DNA from: G965202915 sp965205955
GTDB taxonomy: Bacteria; Pseudomonadota; Gammaproteobacteria; Eutrophobiales; Eutrophobiaceae
Direction: 5' to 3'
Assembly (NCBI GenBank): GCA_965205955.1
Contig: OZ242192.1
Coordinates: 186,001 to 250,000 of the forward strand
DNA length: 64,000 nucleotides
The notes beneath the pieces are model-generated. The model saw nothing but the letters and a program-made list of their open reading frames with translations. It did not search any database and was not told the DNA's origin. Positions 57,201 through 63,100 of this stretch are shown piece by piece. How positions within the stretch are numbered: position 1 is the first letter of the stretch; each line of letters begins with the position of its first letter. A program made the translations under genes and the position numbers.

Positions 57201-60200
57201 TAAGTCAGTGTCAGTGTGGCACCGACTACCGTGGCGGTGGACAGCAGCGGGAGGGTGGTATCTGTGGTGGTATCTATCCGCTGGTCGTCGCCGCCGTTTA
57301 TTTGATTATTAGTGCCGATACGTCCCACATCGTTGCCGGCTGCGTCCCGAATAATGCCGCCTCCACCTAACAGTGGACTTGATCCTATGTCCACCCCGTC
57401 CGGATCGTCATCGTTTGCCACTACCGTGCGGCGGAATATCAGTGTGTCGCTGCCGTCGCCGCTGGTGTAGGCCACATTACGGGGCATGAAATTGGCTGTA
57501 ATCAGTTGGGCATTAGGGGTTGTTCCTTCCACAAAGACGGCTTCGCTGAAGGTAATCGTTATCTCGATGTTATCGCCCAAAACATAGGGGCCGGTGGTGC
57601 TGAAGGCCACACTGCTCACGGTCGGGGCGGTGGCATCTATAGGCAGACTGCCGGCATCCAGATCGCCGCTGCCGGTGTGGGCGGCAGCGAGTACCGTTAC
57701 ACTCACCGTGCCATCGCTGCTAATCGCGCCGGTATGCGCCAGCGCCAGCGTGGCCACCGTGTCGCTGTCGCGGGTGACAGACTCCACCGTCACATCCCCG
57801 TCCACGGTATCCGTCAGCATGAAGTCGTCCCCGGTCAACTCTGCAGAGGGCTCATACACGGTATTCGTCAGGGTTACCGTCACCGTGGCTCTGTTGGTAG
57901 AGGAGTTCAGTCTCCGCTCGCCCAGCGTAGTCGGGTCCGCCGCGGCCAGCACGGCCGAGGCGACGTCGTCATCGGTGACGGTGACGGTGACAGAGGCTAT
58001 GCTTATGGCTGCCCCATCATAGTCGCCGTCCGTGCTCGCAGCCGTATGGGTTAGGCTCGCAGTGCGGGCGGGGGTGTTCTCAACGTTGTCGTCCACGCCG
58101 GTGACGGTGACGGTCTGTGCCGTGTTCCAGTTGGTCGTGGTAAAGGTCAGCGATGCCGACGATACGGTTGCCGCCAGGGTGTCGCTGCTCGCAACGGCAA
58201 TGGTGACATCGGCCGTCGGTGCGGTGTTGAGTACCAGGGTGTAGTCTTCCGTGCTGCTGCCATCTTCGGGGACACTGAGTGTCGCCGGGGTGACGGTGAC
58301 GCCCGGTGCCGGGGTAATCGGCACGCTGCCGGCATACAGGGCGACAGCGCCGGTGTGGGCCGAGGCCTCTACGATCACGTCCAGGGTGCCGTTGGCGCTA
58401 ATGTCTGCGCCTTCATGCCGCAGGGTCAGTGTGGCTGTCATGGCGCCGGTGCGTTCAACCTCGGCTACCGTCACCGTGCCAGGCACGTTAGCGGTCAATG
58501 TGAAGTCGGCGGTATCCAGCGCGCCGGCCTCTACGTATTCGGAGTCGCGCAGCGTCACCGTCGCCGTGGCCGCGCCGGCAACCAGGCTTCCCTCGGTCAG
58601 CGGGGTGGTAGCGACACTGGCAGAGGGCAGGAGCGTGTCCGCCGTCTCAAGGGTCAGCACGGTTTGCGGGGCGCCGCGGCTGCCGTCTTCATCCACATAC
58701 ACCAACTGGATCTCCTCCCGCTCTGTGTCGTCATCCGGCGTCAGAGTCAGCGTCACATTCAGGTAGTGGGTGCTGAGTGAATTCAGGGTTACCATGAACG
58801 GGGCACTGGCGGTGGCCGGCGGTATGGGCGCAGCGGGTAGCGTGATCATGGAGCCGGAGGTGTCCCCCCTGGTCGGTGTCAGTGCCAGCCTGGTCACCGT
58901 GTAGTCGGTGCCATACACGGCTGTGCCGCCAAATTCGAACTCAAAGGCCAGAGAAACCTGGCAGTTATCACAGGTGGACGCCTCTACCGGGGTAACCGGC
59001 ACCTGCAAGGTGGGCAAAGACACTGCCATGCCGGTGGAATCAGGGACTACGCAGGTATCCGCCGAGCAGCCGATCATATTGAAAGGCAAAGGCTGACCAA
59101 ACAGCGTCCGGGCCGTCGTGGGGGCGGCGGCAAGAACGTCTACAATGACCTGATTGGGCAGGTTGCCGCTATCGCCGGTGAGTCCGGTATCCAGTACCGT
59201 GATGCGTATGGTGCCGGTCGGAGTAGTCGGCGGGAGCGGTATCGCCCGGATGTAGGTCAGGGTCAGGGTCGCCTCTGTCACGCTGTCGCGGTTGGCAGTG
59301 AATGTGATCTCTCCGGGCAGGTTCTCGGTCACTAGGAAGTCGGCGACGGTCAGCGACGCCTCGTAAAAGCGGCCTGCCGGCAAGCGCACTGGCACATCCA
59401 CCGGCCCTGCAATCAGCTGGGCAGAGTCGACGGAGATACGCTCAGTCGGTACCGCCGCCACCGTCCGCTGCTCGCGCACACGTATGGCGTACTCGCGCTC
59501 TACTTTTTCATAGCGGCGGCTCCACAGATCGAGCTTGCCTTGATTGCCACTGAAATTGAGTTGCTCAGACAGCGGTACTCCGAATTGGTAGTTGAGGTCA
59601 AACTCTACGCCCCAGGAGCCGCTGCCTTCGTCCGGGCTGTCGTATTCAAAGCCTATGCCCACCAGGGTGGAGGGTTTGAAGGACAGGCGGTAGCGTTGGC
59701 CTTCCAGGTCGTCCTGGCCGCGCTCGCCGTCCCAGGTGTAGTAACTGGCCGCGGCTTCTATCCACGGGGTATCGGGCAGGTGCGCCGCCAGTTCTATGTC
59801 CCAGCCATCCGGGCTGTAATAGAGGGTGTCTCCTTCCCGGTCATCGCCGGTGCCCTGATACCAGTTGGCGTACAGGTCAAGCCAGGAACTGCGCGCCTCG
59901 GCGCCTACCGACCAGCGCCCTACGTCGGGGTCGGACAGGTAGTCATAGAATGCGTTGACGCCGAGCAGCAGGTCCTGCTGCGCCATAAAACGGTAGCCCA
60001 GGCCAATGTTGGCGCCTTCTTTTTCGTCGCGTATCACCAAACCGCCCTGGCCGAACAATAGTTGCTCAGAGCGCTCCCACAAGGCCAAAGTGGCGTTGGC
60101 ATGAAACAGGTCTTCGCGCCCGGCAAAGGGGGCGCGGTAGCTTAATTCGAGGTTGCGCAGCACCCGTCCTTCCAAGCGTTCCTCGAGACGTTTCAGCCCC

Positions 60201-60628
60201 ACGTCCACCATGGATTGTGCCCGCTCTTGCCCGGCCAGCAGCAGGCGCTCCTGCAGATCGACTTCGCCGTCTTTGATGCCGTCGAGTACCGAGGAGAATT
60301 GTTGTTTGTTGGAGAATACGCCGGATAACTGCTCGCCGGCGGCCTGCAGTGCGCCGTTCAATTGCCGTTCGATATAGGAGTTGCCGGCGGAGTCGTTTTG
60401 CTCGCGGCGGGTGTGCAACGCGCGCGATGAGCCGATGGGGGCTTGTTCGTCCAGACCCAACGGGCGGGATTCGGACGATTCCAGCCCGGACAGGCGGGAT
60501 TCGGCGTTTACCGGAACGAGCACGCCTTGCAGGATAAATGTCGTGGCAAGGAATGCAGAAAAGAGGGCGCGAGACGCGCAATGACTGGATTGGTCTTCAA
60601 ACGTCGGGTTTGCAGACTTCGGCTTCAT
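45254..60628 (-). CDS. Giant inverse autotransporter adhesin 2
   Basis: A 5124-residue paralogue of the first giant. The ATG at 60628 is supported by AGGAG about 10 bases upstream. The N-terminus has a basic stretch, then FSAFLATTFILQGVLVPVNAES as a signal peptide, a helical linker (SNKQQFSSVLDGIKDG), and an intimin/invasin-type beta-barrel at about residues 158-383 (LELSYRAPF, NAFYDYLSDP, WSVGAEARSSWLDLYANWYQG, VEREYAIRVRE). The passenger starts with modules closely matching giant 1, including the conserved cysteines in GCSADTCVV and STCDNCQVS. It then has a long mix of Calx-beta-like 115-residue units, SwmB-like units (LSLFYDEDL type), Ig-like units starting TVEIS, and a C-terminal SwmB-like end (VVYTPGTNPLQGQ). 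No C-terminal anchor is present, as expected for type Ve. A surface adhesin or biofilm role is inference. Confidence 0.85.
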   Translation of the reverse strand: MKPKSANPTFEDQSSHCASRALFSAFLATTFILQGVLVPVNAESRLSGLESSESRPLGLDEQAPIGSSRALHTRREQNDSAGNSYIERQLNGALQAAGEQLSGVFSNKQQFSSVLDGIKDGEVDLQERLLLAGQERAQSMVDVGLKRLEERLEGRVLRNLELSYRAPFAGREDLFHANATLALWERSEQLLFGQGGLVIRDEKEGANIGLGYRFMAQQDLLLGVNAFYDYLSDPDVGRWSVGAEARSSWLDLYANWYQGTGDDREGDTLYYSPDGWDIELAAHLPDTPWIEAAASYYTWDGERGQDDLEGQRYRLSFKPSTLVGIGFEYDSPDEGSGSWGVEFDLNYQFGVPLSEQLNFSGNQGKLDLWSRRYEKVEREYAIRVREQRTVAAVPTERISVDSAQLIAGPVDVPVRLPAGRFYEASLTVADFLVTENLPGEITFTANRDSVTEATLTLTYIRAIPLPPTTPTGTIRITVLDTGLTGDSGNLPNQVIVDVLAAAPTTARTLFGQPLPFNMIGCSADTCVVPDSTGMAVSLPTLQVPVTPVEASTCDNCQVSLAFEFEFGGTAVYGTDYTVTRLALTPTRGDTSGSMITLPAAPIPPATASAPFMVTLNSLSTHYLNVTLTLTPDDDTEREEIQLVYVDEDGSRGAPQTVLTLETADTLLPSASVATTPLTEGSLVAGAATATVTLRDSEYVEAGALDTADFTLTANVPGTVTVAEVERTGAMTATLTLRHEGADISANGTLDVIVEASAHTGAVALYAGSVPITPAPGVTVTPATLSVPEDGSSTEDYTLVLNTAPTADVTIAVASSDTLAATVSSASLTFTTTNWNTAQTVTVTGVDDNVENTPARTASLTHTAASTDGDYDGAAISIASVTVTVTDDDVASAVLAAADPTTLGERRLNSSTNRATVTVTLTNTVYEPSAELTGDDFMLTDTVDGDVTVESVTRDSDTVATLALAHTGAISSDGTVSVTVLAAAHTGSGDLDAGSLPIDATAPTVSSVAFSTTGPYVLGDNIEITITFSEAVFVEGTTPNAQLITANFMPRNVAYTSGDGSDTLIFRRTVVANDDDPDGVDIGSSPLLGGGGIIRDAAGNDVGRIGTNNQINGGDDQRIDTTTDTTLPLLSTATVVGATLTLTYNEALDDTSTPSTSTYTVRVAGNPVDVNSVAISGMTVTLTLATAVTGGDTVTLDYTPGANPVQDTAGNDAAALTNRGVTSTSGTVAVTLDDNIAGDDIVNIAEQAAGFTISGTVDTGATVEVTLDGGAARGTTETGTTWTLDIPANDGEIAGTSVVVEATATMGSDIGTVSRTIGVDLVAPTATYTPPATLTVGTATTTIMPTSPSEIITTYAVQSGTLPPGLTLASDTGFISGTPTTTNASTATVTIRLTDTAGNTTDDTTDVEIIFPIVAIGSQTLAGFAYSADTATLGQPAPTVIAPTGAQTPLTYSSSTSAVCTVTDTGTLTLLSAGTCTITVTASATADYTVATADFTITVSAAVPSISIAAGTSPVTEGTAATFTLTADSAPAANLTITVAVTDSGDFIAGAAPTTVTITGSETTATLTVMTEDDSMNEANGMITATVETGTGYMVDATNNSASVTVNDDDAGVTVDPTELTVPEDGSSTGNYTLVLDTLPTADVIITVANSNTLAATVSPATLTFTQTNWDTAQTVTVTGVNDNVDNPSDARTASLSHTANSADDNYSGLAITIASVTVTVEDDDAAAAGVTVTPVTLSVPEDGSSTADYTLVLDTAPTADVTIAVASDTDTAATVSSASLTFTPANWNTAQTVTVTGVNDNVDNPGNARTATVTHMAASGDTAYNSVSIASVTVTVEDDDAAAAGVTVTPVTLSVPEDGSSTADYTLVLDTAPTADVTIAVESDTDTAATVSSASLTFTPTNWNTAQTVTVTGVNDDVDNPSDERTATVTHTAASADGDYSGGAVTIASVTVTVDDDDDAGVTVDPLALTVDEAGSNTTADYTVVLDTAPTADVTIAVASDTDTAATVSSATLTFTTTDWDTAQTVTVTGVNDDDDNVGDQRTATVTHTAASTDGNYEGVAISIASVTVTVEDDDDAVSGPVTVGLNPDIAGDDEVNIAEKALGFTISGTVADGATVEVTLDGGTPRGTTETGTTWTLDIPPDDPEIIDTSVVVEATAMLTSSTGMVTMGTVTRTIDVDLAAPTATYTVLGTLTVGTAITDIMPGTPSADIASYAVQSGDIPPGLTLASDTGIISGIPTTVNATTADVTIRLTDEAGNPGDVPIAFPMVAMGSQVLDGFAYTPDTVALNAPTPPVVTLPSGVQTGSTLSYTSGDINICTVDSAGALTLVTAGACVITVTASATTNYNEATAEFTITVSPPAAGVTVDPTELTVPEDGSSTADYTLVLNTAPTADVTIAVESDTVTAATVSSASLTFTTTDWNTAQTVTVTGVNDNTDNPSDVRTASLSHTAASTDSNYEGVAITIASVTVTVDDDDTASTVDTVAISSTGPYVLDDDIEVTVTFSEAVTVDTASGTPQIPLVVGANTRQAVYTSGSTTAALVFTYIVVAGETDADGVSIVENTLSGNGGTIRNSDGTDANLDHLAVAPDTAHAVDTTAPSVSAPFIVGDILSLFYDEDLDRSSTPVAGDYMVTVDGTPVDVTTVAFFSDTSLSLTLVTAVTPGQTVTLSYVSGASPLRDLAGNNAADLTDQDVDNLTLGAVLAASTLLTETNLNGATVTVTLQGAEYVASAQLGGDDFELTTDVPGTLTVSDVARTSPTVATLTLAYDNVDISTEGTLSVTVLDSANLSGSGADLISNTVTITPDGPPAAGVTVDPTSVTVPEASGTSTYTVVLDTQPTGDVTITPVSGNTMAAMVSGALTFTTTNWDTAQTVTVTGVDDTTDNPGDVRTVTVTHAPTGADTTYNSVVIDSVTVTVEDDDDAAAGVTVDPTSVTVPEASGTSTYTVVLDTQPTGDVTITPVSGDTMAAMVSGALTFTTTDWDTAQTVTVTGVDDTTDNPGDVRTVTVTHAPTGADTTYNSVSIDSVTVTVEDDDDAAAGVTVNPTELTVDEADGTGTYTLVLDTAPTADVIIAVASDTDTAATVSSASLTFTPANWDTAQTVTVTGVNDDVDNPSDERTASLSHTATSTDGDYEGAAIASVTVTVTDDDDAGVTVDPLAFTVDEAGSNTTADYTVVLDTAPTADVTIAVASDTVTAATVSSATLTFTPTNWNTAQTVTVTGVNDDVPGDRTATVTHTAASTDGNYEGVAVSIASVTVTVNDDDAAAAGVTVTPTAFSVPEDGGTTADYTVVLDTAPTSDVTIAVASDTVTAATVSSATLTFTPANWNTAQTVTVTGVNDDVDNPSDERTASLSHTATSTDGDYEGVAIASVTVTVTDDDDAGVTVDPLAFTVDEAGSNTTADYTVVLDTAPTADVTIAVASDTVTAATVSSATLTFTPTDWDTAQTVTVTGVNDDVPGDRTATVTHTAASTDGNYEGVAVSIASVTVTVNDDDAAAAGVTVTPTAFSVPEDGGTTADYTVVLDTAPTADVTIAVASDTVTAATVSSATLTFTPANWNTAQTVTVTGVNDNVDNPSDERTASLSHTATSADGDYEGVAIASVTVTVTDDDDAGVTVDPMALTVDEAGSGTTADYTVVLDTAPTADVTIAVESDTDTAATVSLATLTFTPTDWDTAQTVTVTGVNDDVPGDRTATVSHTAASTDGNYEGGAISIASVTVTVTDDDAAAAGVTVTPPALSISEDGGTTVDYTLVLNTAPTEDVTIAVASDTVTAATVSSATLTFTPANWNTAQTVTVTGVNDDVDNPSDERTASLSHTATSADVAYEGAAITIASVTVTVTDDDDAGVTVDPTMLTVDEAGSDTTADYTVVLNTMPTADVTIAVASDTDTAATVSLASLTFTPTDWDTAQTVTVTGVNDDVPGDRTATVTHTAASTDGNYEGVAISIASVTVTVNDDDAAAAGVTVSQATLSVPEDGGTTADYTLVLDTAPTEDVTIAVANSDTLAATVSSASLTFTPANWDTAQTVTVTGVNDNVNNPSDERTATLSHTATSADGAYEGAAITIASVTVTVTDDDDAGVTVDPTMLTVDEAGSDTTADYTVVLNTMPTADVTIAVASDTDTAATVSLASLTFTPTDWDTAQTVTVTGVNDDVPGDRTATVTHTAASTDGNYEGVAISIASVTVTVTDDDTPVVLPSISIAAGTSPVNEGEDATFTLTADPAPATDLSVTIAVTDSGNFIVGAAPTTVTIVASATTAMLTVMTEDDSADEETGMITATVETGTGYTVGTGNTASVNVNDDDAAPMLAIDSPSVAEGDAGSTTLSYTVTLTGETEQEVMVDYADATSGSATSGTDYTAIAGGTLTFAPGTTTQPIDVTVMGDTADEGDGETVIVTLSNPVNATITTTTGTGTITDDDSAPVVAPTVDTVVISSTGPYALDEDIEVTVTFTEEVTVSGTPRIILMLGASTRRVTFSSVSSNTLVFTYTVAAGDSDADGVSIVANTLAQAGGSTIRSVGGTDANLDHSEVAANAANAVDTTAPAVDTVEISTTGPYALDEDIEVTVTFSEAVTVSGTPVIPLIVGTTPRNTIAVSGTGTNTLVFTYTVQAGDSDGNGVGIDADALAQAGGSTIQDTAGNNAALTHGDVDEAPANAVDTTAPAVDTVRISTTGPYGLGDNIEVTVTFSEAVTVSGTPEIILMVGSTTRNTIAVSGTGTNTLVFTYTVQAGDSDADGVSIAADVLAQASGSTIRDTAGNNATLTHAVVDADSANAVDTTAPAVSGVAITSTGPYALNEVIEVTVTFTEAVTVDTAGGTPQITLTVGSTARSTIAVTGTGTATLVFTYTVQVGDSDTDGVEIAADALAPNGGTIQDAAGNNAVLTHGDVDVDSTDTVGTTSPAVSGVEFSSTGPYGVGDDIGVRVTFSEAVTVTGIPVIALTLGTTPHPTTAVDGSGSDTLVFTYTVVAGDSDDDGVSIAADALALNSGAIRDAFGNDAALAHNEVAAAMNQLVTTAPSAPMFVRGVLGGGSILLVFDGLLLTGANPDRGDFVVRRTASPMPLSLFADASVSNTSTIISGISGTGVVRLVTGNQQTGVEYTVVYTPGTNPLQGQNGIALGPLTLIFELEEPTP
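48060..51520 (-). repeat. 345/690-bp higher-order repeats in giant 2
   Basis: About ten units of roughly 345 bp, arranged as a 690-700-bp two-unit period: equivalent points fall at 48155 and 48845, then 49541, 50231 and 50921. Segments starting near 48078 and 48783 are nearly identical for several hundred bases. The units alternate between a version with PGDRTATVTHTA and one with NPSDERTASLSHTA. More diverged copies follow at 51540-52200, 53200-53560 and 54400-55800. Confidence 0.85.
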
Positions 60629-60887
60629 AATATTAATTCTCCTGTGATTCGATCCCCGATGGCCGGAGGAACAGTTTTTATAAGCATACTATACATATAT
60701 TATCGGTCGGTTCATCCCTAATAGTTATATTGTCATGGTTAGCATGTTTTGTATTATAAAGTATCAGGCTAATTTTAGATCAATACAATACTTTTAATCT
60801 CATTTTAGATAAATACAAAATTTATTTTATAGAATAGCACAAATTTTAAATTTAGTACAAATTATTTTTTTCTGCAAGTCAAGATAT
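60629..60887 (-). promoter_or_regulatory. AT-rich upstream region of giant 2
   Basis: About 260 bp, very AT-rich, especially 60740-60880 with runs such as aatacttttaatc and aaatttattttatag. It holds the giant 2 promoter and the 3' flank of thiO. Several TATAAT-like words are present on the minus strand, but none has a well-spaced -35, so no single promoter is called. Confidence 0.4.
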
Positions 60888-61946
60888 TTATTTTGGTCCA
60901 TTCCGGCAGATCAGTTCGGCGATCCGGTCGGCGCAGGCCGGCGCCTGCAATATCCCCTTGCGAAAATGGCCGGCGTTGATAAAAACATTATCATGGCCCG
61001 GCAACCGTCCCAGATATGCGCTGCCCGGTCCGGCTGCCGGGCGCAAGCCGGACCAATGCCGGACAAACCCGGCAGCGCGGACCTCCGGGAAAAGACCGCC
61101 GGCCCAGGCCATTAAACTGTCACGCGCTTCGCGGGTGGTGTGTTTCTCGAAGCCGACCTGCTCGAGCGTGCTGCCAATCAGCAGGTGTCCGTCTCTTCTG
61201 GGGATAAAATAACGCTCACCGTCCAGGATCATGTTATCCAGGCGCTGTTCGGCAAACCGGAGGCACAGCATCTGCCCAAGAACCGGGACAATATCCACCC
61301 GCCTGCCGGCATCACTGAGCAATCGCCCGGTCCATGCGCCGGCCGCAATCACTATCGCATCGGCCGACATTTCCCCGGTTTCGGCGGTTACCGATTGAAA
61401 GCGGGAGCCGCTTATGTTTATCTGCGTGACCGCCGTATGCTCGAAGATCGACACCCGGTATCTTTCCAGGCTGCGATGCAGCGCCTGCAACAGGCGCGGT
61501 ATGCGCACCTGGGCGATCTCCGGCAGCAAAAGGGCATCGACCGACATTCCCGCCGGACAATAATTCCGAACGTGCGGGATGCCGTTGGCCTGCGCCCAAT
61601 CCAGCGTCGCGGCTATATCATCGGGACTGATCAGCGCGATACCGGAAGGATAATACTCCGGATCAATGCCGGTCTCCTGCCGCAAGGACTCGGTGAACGC
61701 CGGATAACAAGCCTGGCTCCGGCCGGACAACGCGGCCGAATCGCCGCTCTCGGCCCACGGGCGCATCGATGACAATATGCCGCCGGCCGCCCAGCTTGCC
61801 TCCTGGCCCAGATCGCCCTTGTCGAACAAACAAACCGACAAGCCGCGCCGCGCCAATTCTCTTGCCGTGCTCATGCCGATCACGCCTCCACCGACCACGA
61901 TGCAATCGGTATTCTTCAACGGAAAAATGCCAGATCGATCACACAA
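60888..61946 (-). CDS. thiO: Glycine oxidase ThiO
   Basis: The 352-residue flavoprotein of the D-amino-acid oxidase/DadA family is best called glycine oxidase ThiO, which makes dehydroglycine for the thiazole ring of thiamine. The N-terminal FAD loop is CIVVGGGVIGMSTARELARRG near residues 15-35, with the FAD-contacting acidic residue in LFDKGDLGQEAS. Central elements are AIVIAAGAWTGRLL near 195-208 and VPVLGQMLCLR near 220. The C-terminal HWSGLRPAAGPGSAYLGRLPG and NAGHFRKGILQAP are typical of ThiO, and an Arg in LRPA binds the substrate carboxylate in family members. The start is a TTG at 61946 with GGGAG just upstream; a second TTG nine codons later is also possible. No other thi genes are in the window. 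Confidence 0.88.
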   Translation of the reverse strand: MCDRSGIFPLKNTDCIVVGGGVIGMSTARELARRGLSVCLFDKGDLGQEASWAAGGILSSMRPWAESGDSAALSGRSQACYPAFTESLRQETGIDPEYYPSGIALISPDDIAATLDWAQANGIPHVRNYCPAGMSVDALLLPEIAQVRIPRLLQALHRSLERYRVSIFEHTAVTQINISGSRFQSVTAETGEMSADAIVIAAGAWTGRLLSDAGRRVDIVPVLGQMLCLRFAEQRLDNMILDGERYFIPRRDGHLLIGSTLEQVGFEKHTTREARDSLMAWAGGLFPEVRAAGFVRHWSGLRPAAGPGSAYLGRLPGHDNVFINAGHFRKGILQAPACADRIAELICRNGPK

Positions 61947-62034
61947 ACCCGCTCCCGTGCGCCGTTCATCGGTAAAAAGACACTGCTCGTCCAGAATATA
62001 TAGAAAACACAGTATTATCTGCTATAACTGCTAT

Positions 62035-62618
62035 ATGAAGAAAATTTGCATACATAATAATACACAATCGGGCTTCACCCTGCTCGAACTAATGGTGGTG
62101 GTCATCATTGGCGGCATACTCGCCGCCCTTGCGCTGCCCGGTTACCGGGACATGGTGAAAAACAACTGCCTGACCACCACCGCCAACAATCTGGTCCGCA
62201 CTTTCCAACTGGCGCGCAGCGAGGCGATAAAGCGCAGAACTACCGTGACAATCCAAAGATACCCGGGGGACATCCCTCTCCCCCCCCCCCCCCCCTCCAA
62301 TGGGAAGGCGGCTGGGATATTAGCCTCAACGAGGACCGCAACGGGAACCTCACACTGGAAAACAACGAAGACTATAACGGCAACGGCATCCTCGATCCCT
62401 ATGTCTTGATGCAGCGCGTGCAACCGAGTTGTGTAAACACCATCGTAGCCAGTCAACGCAGCTATGATTATTTGAGAACCGGCTTTATTCAACCGGAGGC
62501 CGACTTCACGCTGTGCGATGACCGGATCGGCGAAACCGGCCGGCAGATCAAGATCAACGTTACTGGCCGCCCGGAAACAAAAAATCTGGAACCCGGGCAA
62601 GCTGACAGTTGCAGTTGA
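62035..62618 (+). pseudogene. fimT: FimT/GspH-type minor pilin, frame broken at poly-C
   Basis: The frame opens at the ATG 62035 with a prepilin leader ending NTQSG and the helix FTLLELMVVVIIGGILAALALPGYRDM, as in FimT/GspH minor pilins. It is readable through ARSEAIKRRTTVTIQRYPGD and then meets a run of 16 C (62280-62295). After this the starting frame gives unrelated low-complexity sequence. The true continuation lies in another frame: WEGGWDISLNEDRNGN, LENNEDYNGNGILDPY and INVTGRPETKNLEPG, ending at 62618. Adding one C (17) or removing two restores one protein of about 194 residues. The 16-C version encodes a shortened, altered protein. This could be phase variation, a recent mutation or a base-calling error in the run. 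Downstream, pilV starts 2 bp after the restored stop. Confidence 0.82.
62280..62295 (+). repeat. Poly-C homopolymer tract in fimT
   Basis: Sixteen consecutive C inside the coding frame, preceded by a near-repeat of pyrimidines (ccctct). The reading frame is restored at 17 or 14 C. Long C or G runs are known slippage sites for phase variation in surface genes. Confidence 0.9.
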
Positions 62619-62619
62619 T

Positions 62620-63090
62620 ATGAACGACCCCATGAAAATCAATACCACACAATCGGGCTTCACCATGATGGAGATACTGGTCACACTGCTGATACTGGCG
62701 ATCGGCCTGCTCGGCATTGCCGCGCTGCAGTTCAAGGCGATGCGCTACAGCAATGACGCCTTCAGGCGCAGCCAGGTAACTTTCCTGGCCTACGAGATTG
62801 CCGATCGCATGCGGATAAACAAGAAAAACGCCGATGACTACATTTCCTTTAGAAATTTTAAGCTCAGTAATACACTACCCCCCTGTAGAGAAGATGTACG
62901 CACCGATGCCGCCACGGACCTGGACTGCTGGTGGAACAAGGCCGCCAATGCCCTGCCGCCCACCGCCCTGCCGCCCACCATTCCTAGCACTACGAGTATA
63001 GGAAAGAGTGGCGAACTCTACAACGTGGTAATGCAATGGCAAGATCGGGAAGGAGTGGTTCACCGAATTGGCTACAGTTTTGAACTATAG
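62620..63090 (+). CDS. pilV: Type IV pilus minor pilin PilV
   Basis: The 156-residue protein starts at the ATG 62620. It has a short leader ending NTTQSG, then FTMMEILVTLLILAIGLLGIAALQFKAMRYSNDAF, which is the PilV signature (ILAIGLLGIAALQ). The rest is a small globular domain with Cys residues in PPCREDV and LDCWWNK that may form a disulfide, and a Pro-rich loop (PPTALPPTIPST). An in-frame ATG at 62632 is an alternative start. PilV helps initiate type IV pilus assembly. It lies between fimT and pilW with no gaps over 10 bp, so it belongs to the minor pilin operon. Confidence 0.88.
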   Translation: MNDPMKINTTQSGFTMMEILVTLLILAIGLLGIAALQFKAMRYSNDAFRRSQVTFLAYEIADRMRINKKNADDYISFRNFKLSNTLPPCREDVRTDAATDLDCWWNKAANALPPTALPPTIPSTTSIGKSGELYNVVMQWQDREGVVHRIGYSFEL

Positions 63091-63100
63091 GGGCATTGCC

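Noticed and set aside
61947..62034. Possible TPP riboswitch before thiO
   Set aside because: Only 88 bp separates thiO from the fimT operon, and no THI-box-like sequence is seen on the minus strand.
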